A DNA stretch of 64,000 nucleotides from Crossaster papposus (lineage: Eukaryota; Echinodermata; Asteroidea; Velatida; Solasteridae), in NCBI GenBank assembly GCA_037893245.1, contig JBAIAA010000751.1, positions 558,001 through 622,000 of the forward strand, in the 5' to 3' direction. Made by a program: the position numbers and the translations under genes. Shown piece by piece: positions 45,933-59,400 of this stretch. The number at the start of each line of letters is the position of its first letter. Position 1 is the stretch's first letter. The notes beneath the pieces are model-generated. The model did no database searches and was not told the origin of the DNA. It saw only the letters and a program-made list of their open reading frames with translations.

Positions 45933-47740
45933 AGACTATCAGGATCAGGGATCAGCATGTTTATCAGCTTTCATAACATGAAAAGAATGTTGCAACATAT
46001 TTTAGAAATGGTACAATCACCATTTTTTGGGCTTACCAGGGAGTACAATTTTATTTGAGCACCGTAAGAAATGTTAGGTCTACGTTTTTAAGAGATTTGT
46101 CGGCGAAAATAAACGTGTCAACATCCATATGCCATGATGGCCCTCAGCCGACATGATAAACGTACCGGTAGGTGGAAATAGGATTTTTGCCTAAAAATCT
46201 TATAAAACGTATCTTGACATTCCTTACCATGCTCATGTAAACTGTTACTCTCTAAAGTGTTTTTTTTTCTGTTTCAAAATTTGCGTCAGATTGCAACATT
46301 CTTTCCCATAAAATTTTTGTTTAACAGTACATACATGTAGCATCATTTGCTTATTTTGTCTTTTTTTGGTGGCCACCATTCCTGATGAAGGTAGGATACA
46401 CCATTTGCAGATATCAGATATCGGAAAACAACCGCCCAACGCTGGTTGAAAAAGAACGTTTTTTTCTTGCTTTTTTTCTCGGCATACATAGACGGTCAGG
46501 TTAAACGCTATTTACTATAAAATACAACCCCCCAACTCTACTCATTCCTGATAATTAAAGCAATTACCAATGGTGTATCCTAACTTTTAAAAGTAGAATA
46601 AACCTTTTGCAGTTATGCAAAAGGTAACTAACTGAAATACTCTTGAATAGCTTGTTGTAATGATATTAATGATTCTAAACTCCTGTAAAATTATTCCTTT
46701 TGGCATGTCGTCACTTTGTCAATGCGTGACACACGAAAAGTAGCAATAGGCTGTGGTCGCAACTCGCAATTCAATTTTTGTGCACGCCGCGGAGGTTTCC
46801 TTGATTATTGCGGTTGACATGTTTACACGTCAAACATTACTAGCACCATCGCGATGAACATCTATACATGCCTAATGTTACTAGCATACCCGCAGTGGAC
46901 GTGTACACATGCTAACGTTGCTAAGCATGCTTCGTTGACGCGATGGACGTGTACATACACACTACATGTATATCGTGGTATCACGCTTCAGTTATTAGGC
47001 CTATTCAACAACCTAGTTTCATTGTCTCCATACAGCCGGAGATTATCAGCTGCGTCCAGTAATTTCTTAACATTCAAATTTCCCTAGTCTCCTTTAAATT
47101 TGAAATTCTTAAAAAAGGCTGCTTTTCAGCTGGGCTTGCAAATATTTGTATACAGTACATGTACAATTTATAGGTTTTACTGCGTCCACAGTTGATCTAT
47201 ACACACGTGCGAGACTTTATGGCAGGAAGGAAGGCGATATCACGCCCCGAGTGTAGAGAGAAAAAAAATGCCCTAGGTGACAGAATGTTGGCAAAAACAT
47301 TAAAATATCGGTGCTAATAAACTGTGTTGGTATCTTTTTTAGTAGTTGCATTATCAAAACAGGATTTAAAAAAATGAAAAAGCCATAATGAAAAAGGTTC
47401 AATAATACTTTGCAATAAATTGCTTAATTTATTACCAGGAAATAATTGTTGGACATAGATACCACACACAGTATCTGACAATTATTGTGCTTCAAATGAA
47501 CGATTCTTAAACTTTTTGTAATACATGTACATGCTGTGATATCGCAACCAGTACTACATATTTATACAGGTACATGTATATAAAATCAATGCCTCATTAA
47601 AATAACGATTTCAATTAAGCATTATATTTACTCCCATACACTTAAACAGAGTGCGGGCTTAAAAGTAGGACAACAGAAGGATTAAAATGAAAGAAGGACT
47701 TGAGGACAAAATTAGTATAAAACTAGGAGCAGTTTTGTTA
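45933..47740. other. ALKBH2 3' side and intergenic region
   Basis: 3' UTR to about 46113, then a short MITE copy (46389-46590, ending TGGTGTATCCTAACTTTTAA). Around 46800-46990 there are loosely repeated GTGTACACATGC / ATGTTACTAGCA segments. No gene seen. Confidence 0.5.
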
Positions 47741-47746
47741 ATACCC

Positions 47747-48126
47747 TAGTCCTGTTTGCAAGACGACCTAATAGCGGTACGCAGGCCGCCGTTGCGGTTG
47801 CCCTCTAACGTACATTGTACACCTTACCACGCCATGACCTTCGATAAGATCGTCTTGTATATCTGCTATAAACGTTTGGAAAATTCAGAGCAGAACTGTG
47901 TCGCGTGTATAATTGCGTGACGTAACATGCATAATCTCTGACTCATTGGTCAAGTTTCTGTTGCGTCACGTAATTATGCACACAACGTCGCATGCGACAA
48001 AGTTCTGCTCGGAATTTTCCGAGCAATTATAGATGACAATCTTATCTCATGGCGTGGTACGGTGTACGTTAGAGGGCGACCGCATCGGTGGCCTACCGTG
48101 ATTAGGTCGTCTTGCAAACAAGACTA
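47747..48126. mobile_element. Long foldback element, about 380 bp
   Basis: The left arm from TAGTCCTGTTTGCAAGACGACC and the right arm ending GGTCGTCTTGCAAACAAGACTA are inverted copies; TCTAACGTACA.TGTACACC, TTATGCAC/GCATAATC and the GTCACG region pair further in. It abuts the next MITE at its TTAA. Confidence 0.8.
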
Positions 48127-48368
48127 TTAACCAGTTCGCGCCGGATGACGTATATAAACGCAAAAATTTCCCAAAATTCAAAACGGATGACGCATAAACA
48201 CGCCAAGTTCAAGTTCGGAAATGTATGTCAGCAGCGCGCAAGGCCGGAAATGCATGGGTGTGCTTCCCGGCACTATCAGCCTGAACACGCTTCGGGTCGA
48301 GTTTCGTTAAAAATAATCCTGCCCGTCGGCTCAGCGTTGTTAAAATAATCCCGGCGCGAACTGGTTAA
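48127..48368. mobile_element. 242-bp TTAA MITE, copy D
   Basis: Same ends and length as the other copies, inserted directly at the edge of the foldback element to its left. Confidence 0.9.
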
Positions 48369-48369
48369 T

Positions 48370-50271
48370 ACCCATGTTCACAGCATCAAAAGCATCATTA
48401 TTTTGGCAAGTTCTGTACTCGCAACATTCCCATGCCCAAGCCCTCGATTCATTTGTCATAATATGCGATTTTCATAGGACACTGAAATATATTCAATAGG
48501 ATTTCATTTTTCTCAGTTGTGCGGCAGAAAGGTTAGAAAAAAATAGTAGGAATACATGAAAAACGTGACAACATGATTTAGGTTTATTCAGGGACAGTGC
48601 AAGGTTCTGAGAAACTCGGGTTTGGGGAGTTGCCAAGTGTATTTTTGCAGTATAACAAAATTAAACAACTTAATGATGTTCTTGACTCTTCATTCATAAT
48701 TTCAGAAAGTTTGTCTGAGCTTTGCGACAAATTTTTCAAAAACAATTTTTTTAGACATAGAAAAATAATAGACACGGGCCAAAGTCAGACGCCCATACTA
48801 ACAACTTTTGTTGCAGACAATTCAACCTTCTACGCTAAATAAAATAAAACAAGTTCTAGCTATTTACACATCCGTTTGTACATTTGAACTTTTTTTTACA
48901 ATCAGTGATTGTATGTAATGCCCACTTTAAAGCTTGTGTTTCCTCCATCATTTCTACTTTAAAGCAGGCCAGCAAAATATCGAAATAATACTTGAAGGTT
49001 TTTATTTTCTTCCTAAAGATATAACCTTGCTTTTTAAAAACATAATTGAATGTGAACAAACACATCTTTGACCTTTCCATTTTTAGTATCGACAGAATTG
49101 CCGGTAATTATTGAAATGCAAATGCCAAATAAGCAGAAATTATCGAACTAAAAAGAAAACTAGGCCTGATTTCATGGTGCTGCTAAGCACACATTTCTGC
49201 TTACATTTCACCGAGACAGAAATCTGCATGCTTATTTTAATTGTGATTTTTAACGTAATGCGCCCTTGAACAGGCTGGTCCTGCTGAGCATGCAATATAA
49301 ATTCAATAAATAATATCTATAATTATGAGGTGAACATAGGAATGCGGTCATCTAATTTCCATGTGCGTCACCAGAATAAGCAATGTAAAATATGCTTACA
49401 GACTTTTTGAGGTTCGCACTAATTATCTGTTTAGCATTTCTGCTAAACCATTACAACTTTGGGAATTAGTTAGCTGCCTTTCTTTGTGGCATGTTCAGTC
49501 ATTTTTGTATGTAATGGGCTTAAAACTCAAATAGACACTGAACAGAAAGAAATACGACTTGGGATAAAATTAAAACAGCTGTTTGGAACTTACAAGTCTG
49601 GCAGGGTTTCTAGCCAAAATACCCTAGAAGGTTAGGGTTAAGGATGGCTTTCTATTAAGAATGGTTCAATTATGATAAGTGAGGTCAGCGACCAGGTCAA
49701 AGTTCTATATTTATACTCTGTCACGACATCACCAGGGTGCTTCAGTGACAACTATGGGCTCCTTGCACAAGTATCCTCCCTCAGTGGAAAGGAGATGGGG
49801 AGTTAATATCAATGCTATCTTACCTGTCTTCAATTCAAGTGTTGATAGTTTTGACCCTAACGTCACCTAATACTCCAAATGAATGTCTAGGGATGTTAGG
49901 GTTAATAAAAAACGCAATTAAGAGAGACAGTAACCAGACAAAGCAGTCCCACTGGCATAAGAGTATCAAATGAACGAGGATTGTGGTGTGCAATACCAGC
50001 GACGTACGGTAGCTATGTGAACAGCGCCCTCATGCGACTGCCACGGGAGCCCATAAACCACATACAATTACGATCGGGCTTGAGTTTTACCCTCAACGAT
50101 CATCACACAATACACTATCATCAACTGGTCTTTAAAACCCGTCATAAATTGACCCTTGGACAAATCGTCGTCTCTCAATCAGCCAACTTCTGACCATAAT
50201 GGAAAGCGATTCGTCACAAACAAACAAAATGAAATAAATTAGATAAGATTCAAATTGAGAAAAGCCGAGAA
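48370..50271. other. Intergenic, 3' side of BRE1 gene
   Basis: The segment at 49160-49320 (GATTTCATGGTGCTGCTAAGCAC) resembles other AATTTCA..GCTG repeat fragments near 38240 and 38520. The + ORF at 48597-48842 has no recognisable domain. No gene called. Confidence 0.5.
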
Positions 50272-50448
50272 CTACGACAACCAGATGCGGTGGTAGTCGT
50301 TGGCGCCGAAACCAGCGTTGCACTTGGGACATTTGCGCTGTCTGGTCTCGTAACGCGTCTTGATGCACTCAAAGCAGAAGACGTGGTAACATTTGGTCAG
50401 GACGACGTCCTTGCGTCCTTTCTTGCAACACGGGCACGTCAGTTGCTC
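50272..50448 (-). CDS. RNF20: RING-finger exon of BRE1
   Basis: Terminal exon of 58 codons plus TAG, acceptor ATCCAG. All eight zinc ligands of the RING are present (C-x2-C, C-x-H-x2-C-x2-C, C-x2-C), and it ends [12 protein letters not shown], matching the conserved C-terminus. The upstream in-frame ATG at 50457 is intronic. Confidence 0.95.
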   Translation of the reverse strand, partial: EQLTCPCCKKGRKDVVLTKCYHVFCFECIKTRYETRQRKCPKCNAGFGANDYHRIWLS

Positions 50449-53400
50449 CTGGATCATGTGACAAACGACAACAAAAGCAAAATTTAGATCGCAATTCCAA
50501 TAACCAGTTCGCGCCGGAAGACGTATATACGCACAATGTTTTCCCCAGATTCAAAACGAAAGATGCATAAACAAGTCACGAGCACGACTGGAAATGAGTG
50601 GGTGTGCTTCCCGGTACCATCGGCCTGAACCCGCCTCGAATCAAGTTTTGTTAAAAATAATCCTGCGCCTTGGCTCGGTGATGTTAAAATAATCTCTGCG
50701 CGAACTGGTTAATGATTTAGTGATCTGTGATATCGGTTCTGTGGACCAGAGCAAGTCCTCAAGTCACTGAATTTTGTGAATCGAGTCACGCCGGGTCAGT
50801 TAAACAAAATTGCTAAAACTGTTTCTGATAAATTAAAAGTGGACCTGTTTCTATATGCTTTTTTTAAAAGGGCATAAATTTAGCCGAATTTTCTAAAGCC
50901 CGGTTTCGGGATATATTATACAAATAATAAATATTTATGAGTGCGATGGTAAGAATAATTTCATGAGGTGACAAATGGCATGTTCTATTTAACGAGGAAA
51001 AGCCGAGTGGAATAGAACATGCCATCTGTCATTGAATGAAATTATTCTTTTCATCGCACGAATGAAATAAATTCTGAATAAATTCTGGTCAGAATTTTTT
51101 GTTTTCTATCAATGCACGCGCACCGTTTGATAGAACCATGTGATAAAACGTTTTTGGGGGTGCGGATTTCGCGTCGTGTGATGAGTCAAATAATTCAATA
51201 CACGTGATTGACGATCCACCAATCGGATAGCAGGGATTTATTCAGGTGTTGTATAAAATAGTATAGAGTGCTACAGAACTGCAAGGTTTGAGTCCGCGAC
51301 ACAGTGTATGCTAGTACATGTACACAGTGTATGCTAGTACATGTACACACTGAGTGGCCGTATATGTACTATATTCCCCAAGTGACGTGAAAATAAATTT
51401 TGCAGCACCGTAAGTCATTGCAAACAATTTTTTAGCCAAAAGTTTTGCTCTGTATTTCGGGACTTGAGTGTGATTAGTTTTCGCTGGAGTCAAGTCAAAA
51501 TTTGTCTCATGTCATACTCCGACTGTGTGCCAAATTTCATGCTCGTATCATTAAAGGCACATTCAACAGAAAATATTCAATAAGGTTTTGTTTTTGGGAG
51601 GAAGAAGTTTGACAGTTTGAGTATAGGTGAACAAATACTTGAAACCTGGTACATCAAAACACAAATGTTACACTATTGACGTTTAGTCACCACAGTTCAA
51701 TTGAAAGTTTCACCTTGTATGTTCGTATCTCCTCCATGAGTACCTCATCTGTGCTGCTAGCTAGCTCCATTCTCTTGTATCGCTCCACTTTCCTCCTTAG
51801 ATGCTGTGATTCCTCCTAAAAAAAAACAGTGAACAAAATGCAAATGACAACCACCCGATGAAACTTCACAAACTCATTGCTTCTCTTCACCCATGAGTAA
51901 ATGGGTACCTGTGAGGGCGGAGATGGTTGTTAGCTGCTTTGTGCTGAAATGGCAGCATCGAGCAGGGAGCTGAGATGGTATTTGGAATGTTTCGTGGGCT
52001 CAAGAGCAGGGATAATAATGACACAGCGCCTTGAGTACCAGTTCTGGTAGATACGTTCGCTATATAAAAATCCAGTATTATTATTACTATTAATATTAGT
52101 TTGTTTACCTGCGCTCTGCGAAATTTGTGGTTTTCTTGCTCCACAGCACTGGCCTTCTCCTTGACCAGTCTCTGAAGTTCTTCAATGCGTCCCGTGATCT
52201 TATCTATCTGCATCTTGAGGTCAGCGGTAGATTGGCTGCTGTCAAGAGCCTGCAAGAAACACAAAAAGGACCAGTGATTTTTTTTTTTATTTGGAAGGCT
52301 AATCATCCTTATTTGTGGCTGGGGTGCTGAATCGCAAAGGACGCGGCTGAAACATGGTCAACATGATGGCGCGTAAAGGCACCTCTGGCAGCCGGCCATA
52401 GCCGACCATCGTATCTGACCGTGAATCACAGCCAAAATCGTAAATGTTGATGTTTGCTAAGGGAGGAATACAGGAGAACACAGAGAAAAACCCTCGTGGC
52501 ACAGGACAGAATCAACAAGCAACTCTACTCGCATATGGTACGAGCCAGGAATCGAACTCGGGCCGCATTGGTGAGAGACACTTGCCCCCAATGCCACCCA
52601 AGTGTAATTGTTAAACACATCTAGACTCTTTACTCACAATAAAGTGAGACTTGATGACAATGCTCACACGTGACAAGACTAATTAGGAAAATTACACTAA
52701 AAAGCTGGATAGCAGAGTTTTCACGAATTTCCAAGACAACTTTGTATGCAGACTTTGTTGATGCAGACTTTCATGCGACCACTTATTGAAAAAAAGTGGA
52801 AAAATAGGTTTTTTTTTATTTGAGTCCTCGTCATAATGCATATCTGAATATTGCAGACTTTCACTCAGACTTTTACCATCTGAGAATAGAAAAAGCTTCA
52901 GCAATATAAACAGAACAAACTATGCTAAACGGGCTTGGCCAATGTGTTGCAAACAAGATTAGTATCTAAAAACATGTTAACAGGCCACAATTCCAGCCTA
53001 CCTTTCTCCTATTGAGCTCTAGCGACTGCTGTCTCAGCGTAATCTCCTTATCCATAGTGCTCAGGTTGTTAACGAGACTAAACACTCCAAGAAGCAGCCA
53101 CAATTCCAGCCTACCTTTCTCCTATTGAGCTCTAGCGACTGCTGTCTCAGCGTAATCTCCTTATCCATAGTGCTTGGGTTGTTAACGAGACTAAACACTC
53201 CAAGAAGCAGCCACAATTCCAGCCTACCTTTCTCCTATTGAGCTTTAGCGACTGCTGTCTCAGCGTTATCTCCTTTTCCATAGTGCTCAGGTTGTTAACG
53301 AGACTAAACACTCCAAGAAGCAGCCACAATTCCAGCCTACCTTTCTCCTATTGAGCTCTAGCGACTGCTGTCTCAGCGTAATCTCCTTATCCATAGTGCT

Positions 53401-56400
53401 TGGGTTGTTAACGAGACTAAACACTCCAAGAAGCAGCCACAATTCCAGCCTACCTTTCTCCTATTGAGCTTTAGCGACTGCTGTCTCAGCGTTATCTCCT
53501 TTTCCATAGTGCTCAGGTTGTTAACGAGACTAAACACTCCAAGAAGCAGCCACAATTCCAGCCTACCTTTCTCCTATTGAGCTTTAGCGACTGCTGTCTC
53601 AGCGTTATCTCCTTTTCCAAAGTGCTCAGGTTGTTAACGAGACTAAACACTCCAAGAAGCAGCCACAATTCCAGCCTACCTTTCTCCTATTGAGCTTTAG
53701 CGACTGCTGTCTCAGCGTTATCTCCTTTTCCATAGTGCTCAGGTTGTTAACGAGACTAAACACTCCAAGAAGCAGCCACAATTCCAGCCTACCTTTCTCC
53801 TATTGAGCTTTAGCGACTGCTGTCTCAGCGTTATCTCCTTTTCCAAAGTGCTCAGGTTGTTAACGAGACTAAACACTCCAAGAAGCAGCCACAATTCCAG
53901 CCTACCTTTCTCCTATTGAGCTTTAGCGACTGCTGTCTCAGCGTTATCTCCTTTTCCATAGTGCTCAGGTTGTTAACGAGACTAAACACTCCAAGAAGCA
54001 GCCACAATTCCAGCCTACCTTTCTCCTATTGAGCTTTAGCGACTGCTGTCTCAGCGTTATCTCCTTTTCCATAGTGCTCAGGTTGTTAACGAGACTAAAC
54101 ACTCCAAGAAGCAGCCACAATTCCAGCCTACCTTTCTCCTATTGAGCTCTAGCGACTGCTGTCTCAGCGTAATACGAGACCAAACACTCAAAGAAGCAGC
54201 CACAATTCTAGCCTACCTTTCTCCTATTGAGCTCTAGCGACTGCTGTCTCAGCGTAATACGAGACCAAACACTCAAAGAAGCAGCCACAATTCCAGCCTA
54301 CCTTTCTCCTATTGAGCTCTAGCGACTGCTGTCACTGCGTAATACGAGACCAAACACTCAAAGAAGCAGCCACAATTCCAGCCTACCTTTCTCCTATTGA
54401 GCTCTAGCGACTGCTGTCAATGCGTAATACGAGACCAAACACTCCAAGAAGCAGCCACAGATCCAGCCTACCTTTCTCCTATTGAGCTTTAGCGACTGCT
54501 TTCTCAACGTAATCTCCTTATCCATAGTGCTCAGGTTGTTAACGAGACCAAACACTCCAAGAAGCAGCTACAATTCCAGCCTACCTTTCTCCTATTGAGC
54601 TCTAGTGACTGCTTTCTCAACGTTATCTCCTTATCCAAAGTGCTCAGGTTGTTAACGAAAGCAAACACTCCAAAAAGCAGCCACCATTCTGGCCTACCTT
54701 TCTTCTATTAAGCTCTAGCGACTGCTGTCACCGCGTAATACGAGACCAAACACTCCAAGAAGCAGCCACAATTCCAGCCTACCTTTCTCCTATTGAGCTC
54801 TAGTGACTGCTGTCTCAGTGTAATCTCCTTATCCATAGTGCTCGGGTTATTAACGAGACTAAACACTCCAAGAAGCAGCCACAGATCCAGCCTACCTTTC
54901 TCCTATTGAGCTTTAGCGACTGCTGTCTCAGCGTTATCTCCTTATCCAAAGTGCTCAGGTTGTTAACGAGACTAAACACTCCAAGAAGCAGCCACAATTC
55001 CAGCCTACCTTTCTCCTATTGAGCTCTAGCGACTGCTGTCTCAGCGTAATCTCCTTATCCATAGTGCTCAGGTTGTTAACGAGACCAAACACTCCAAGAA
55101 GCAGCTACAATTCCAGCCTACCTTTCTCCTATTGAGCTCTAGCGACTGCTGTCTCAATGTTATCTCCTTATCCATAGTGCTCAGGTTGTTCTGTAGTATC
55201 CTCTCCTTTTCCTCCAGCTTCCTGACCACCTGGTTCTGGGCATCCACCTGTGTCTGTAAGGTGGCCACCTGGTCAGCTAGCACATCCTTCTCCTCTCTTA
55301 GCAGCTTGTGGATCTGGTTGCACTTGATTCTCTGGAATGATAACATGGACTGAATAAAGCACTGTTAACCCTAACATCCTAGGCATTCAGTTGGGGTACA
55401 GTACACAGTACTACAAAATATTACTCAATTATCATAGGCCAGTGTAGTAAGAGTACTGCATACTCAAGTAGTATTTGGTGACATTAGGGTAAAGGAATTA
55501 TACAAGTGATCCTTGGAATGCGAGTGTCGCATTTTTTCCGCATTTTAATAGATGATTCCCAAATGACCCCTACATGACATTTGAACTCTGTAATCTGATG
55601 AAGAATTGTGTCTTCCCACCAAAGGATCACTGCATCCCGGTTTCATGAAAATCCAAGAAAGCATGTAGAAGTTATACACATTTGTTTCAAAAACTTAACC
55701 TGAAACCTGAAAAGGTAGGCTACACCATTGGTATTTGCTTGAAAAGGCATGAATGGGTAGATTTAGGCGGTTGTATTTTATAGTAAATTTCGTTTAACTG
55801 ACCTGTCCGAAGTTTTACAATTATGGATGCCGACAAAAGCACAAAAAAAAGCTTTTGTTTCCAACCGGCGTCGAGCAGTTATTATTATGTTATCTTTGTT
55901 TTTTTCGTGATCGCCGTCTGGCGATCGCAATTTTTCTTCATAAAATTATATTTATCGGAATAATTACAGGATATCTAGCGCAATGATTTTGCTGGATGCC
56001 TAGAATCATTATTTACTTTCAAATTAGTAAAATATTTCTTAATAATTTGGTAGTAAATATTTTCGATATCTGCAAATGGTGTATCCTACCTTTAACATTG
56101 TCATACGGAGATACGGACATACAGAGATCCAGTCATAATACAGAATTTAGGATTGGTAAGTGCCCCCCAAACTGTTGCTATATAATTTATGTCATGTACT
56201 GAAGTGGCCTTGAAGCTACCTGGGATATTTTACTGCTCTTCCCACTGTCCATTGTATTGCTCCTCCCCAAACTGGGTACTGCTATCAAACTATCAAACAA
56301 GTTTTTACAATTAATGTATATTTCAGCAATTAAATAATAGCTGGAACACAATATAATTCAAATTTTAATGTTGCTCCAATTTGTATTCTTTCAATTTTTT

Positions 56401-59400
56401 TTCTTTCTTTTTAAAGGCCAATTTTCTTGGTAACAAAAATGTGCCTTCTGAGTGGCGAGTAATTAGAGTCAAGACCAAGGCATGATAGTCAAATCCAAGT
56501 CTGAGTCCAAGATCCAGTCATTGGCCAATGCTTCCCGAGTCGAGTCACAGAATGGCAACTCGAGACGGATTCAAGTCTGAGTCCCGGGGCCGATTTCACG
56601 AAATGCTAAGACACGTTTTAGAAAGAGTAACTCGTCCCAACTCGCGACTCGTCCTAGGATCAATTTCATCAAAGTTAAGACGCGTTCAACACGTCCTAAC
56701 TTCCATAGCAACGCGGTTGAACTCGTCTTAACTTAGGATCGGTCCGGGGGTCGTCTTATCTCATTAATTTTTTTTGGTTAAAAAATACATACGTCAATCT
56801 GTATATTGTCTGAAAACCATTGCATTATCTTCTCCTTAAAGACAAAATGTCGGCCTAGAGTTTTAGTTTCGAAGAAGAAACTGATTTTATTTATTTTGTT
56901 CGTGTTTTCGCACGAGCTCATGCTGGAAGTTGGTTTGCGTGTTTCTTTTCAACGACTATTTCTTTTAGCGGTAAAAACAAACATGAAACAGCCATCAAAT
57001 TGTTAGTTGCGATGCGTCTTTTATAAGATGGATTTAGTGAAATCGATCTTAGGATACGTCTTAGCCAAGATCGATATTTGATCTAGGACTCGTCCTAAGT
57101 TCTAAGATGAGTCGTAAGATAAGATGAGTTTTATGAAAATGGCCCCTGGTCTCAAGTTCTACAACACTGGTGCTTATTGGGCTGAAAGATACATGTAGTT
57201 TGTCCCAAGTAAAATACCATGGTCCATTGGGTAAAATGTTTAACTCATATACGACAGTGTGTGGCTTCATGGTGTTTGTGTCCTTGGGCAAAACTACAAT
57301 TGCCTTTCTCCAACCAGGAGTATAAATGGGTACCTGGAAGGGTGAAGGCCGTAATAAATGTGTGAGGTTTTAATCACTCTGTTTAATACCGCTTAGAGTC
57401 CGGGTGCAGATAATTACCCGAGCCGAAGGCGAGGGTAATTATCTGCACCCAGACTCTAAGCGGTATTAAACAGAGTGATTAATACCGACCGAACACACAT
57501 TTATTCCCATTCATAAATACCTTTTTTGTAAATTTCAGCAAAAAATGCCCCCAAAATCCCGGAAAATTGTCGCAAGTAAGTTTCAGTGTTTCGGTGTGTG
57601 TTTCAAATGACATGTTTCCGCCTCTGTCGCTCTACACAATACATGCAATAAAGCGTATTTACTATGAACCAGACTATTACTGCCATTGGCAACCTCATTC
57701 CCAGGGTGTTGAGCTGTACGCGCTCAACACTACCCGCTCCTACTATTGGAGACGAGGTATGGTTGGAAATAAAGTGAGCCCTGGAGACGGGTATAATGCA
57801 ACATCGCGTTGTTGCCAGCTGGTTTTAAACACTTCCAGCCATGTCTTTATCGTCCGTTTAATACCGGCCACGTGACGGGCTCACGACCAATAGGAATTCC
57901 TAAACTGTCCCAGGTATTTATGAATAACAAATAAAAGCCAACTAATCTTTAGCATGAGTTTAAAGGAAGGATTTTAGACCAGGCTTGTGCCCTAACTTCA
58001 GGCACAGAATTCTGCGCTGATGATCACCATTTTGCATTTAACAGCACCAGCAGAAAAACGGTGGGCTAACGTTGTATAAAGCACAGGGTCCCTTAGTTGT
58101 GGGATGTCAAAGCTAAAATTCCTTGCTAACCCGTGAAATAATATTGAAAATTAAGATATTGATATTTTCAAATTCTTCAGAAAGAGAGCTTTCCAATGAT
58201 ACCTAACACTTGGCGGTTTTGCGATAATTATTTTTTACAGCGCTCTAGAAAGTCATGGGTTTCACAAAACGTGTTTGTGAGAAAACTTACTTTAAACATT
58301 TTAAACAAAAACAGTCAAAAGATTACAAAACAGGACAAGTAAAGTTCGGTTGAGCACAGCAACGGCTATGTTCTAATCAATATTTCTTCTTGAAATTTTT
58401 CACACATACAAACTATTGTATAAACAAAATATCAAAATTTCAAAAATGTGGGATACTTACGAGGACCTGATTTGCGTATTTTTTTTACCGTGTTAATTAG
58501 ACCACTAATGGACTTTAATCCAAACACTAACTACGCAAAAAAGCGTAATTTAAAAGGTTTTCGATCATCTGATCGCACCAAAAAAATGGGAATATGTAGA
58601 GGAGGACTTGTGCTTTCCAAATTACGCAAAATCTTAAAATTGACCACCCCTTCATTTTTTGACTTTGGATGGCCATATCTCTGAATCACATTGTGCGACT
58701 TTACTCTCATTTTGTGGTGACAGGTCACATATGCTTAACATAAAGCACACCATTTCCTGCTAGTGTAAGCAGGAACTCTTTTCTAATGGTAAGCTGAGCC
58801 ATGACATGAGGCTCTGTTCGTTACTATTAACAGCAAACGTTTTGCGCTTACCAAACTATGAATTTGGCCCCAAGTAAATCAAAAAGTTTAGAAACCCAAA
58901 AGTGTCGGCAGCTTTTTTTACCTCGGACATGAGTTTGAAGTTTGCATCGTCTTTCTCTCTGAGTTGCTGTAGTAATCTTGTATTCTGTTCTTGCATGTCT
59001 TCGAATGCTTGGCCAGTCACGTCCATCTCAGACAACAAGGCTTCCTCCTCCTGAATTATGAAAAGTATACAAAATAATCTGTCACTTTCAGCAAATGTTT
59101 ACAATCTTTCAAGCAATGTGGGACAATCGGCAAGTGGAATGCCAGAGAATTTTTTTTTTTTTAATTTCAAAAAAATTTGTTCAAAAATGTCTGGAAATTT
59201 GTTCAAGATAAAACGTGTGTAAATCGTATTGATTAACCAGTTTGCGTAGGAGAATGTGTACACAAGCAAAGTATTTTTTCCGGAATTCACAACGGATGAG
59301 AGATAAATAAGTTAGGGGTGTATGATAGCGCTTTCACATGATATGTATCGTACAAAGAGAAAACAAATTAAAAAAACAACACAAAAAAACCCCCAAAACC

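Noticed and set aside
53147..54997. Repeated 60-residue ORFs ([20 protein letters not shown]...)
   Set aside because: They start in intron sequence and traverse the copied exon end; explained by the BRE1 array.
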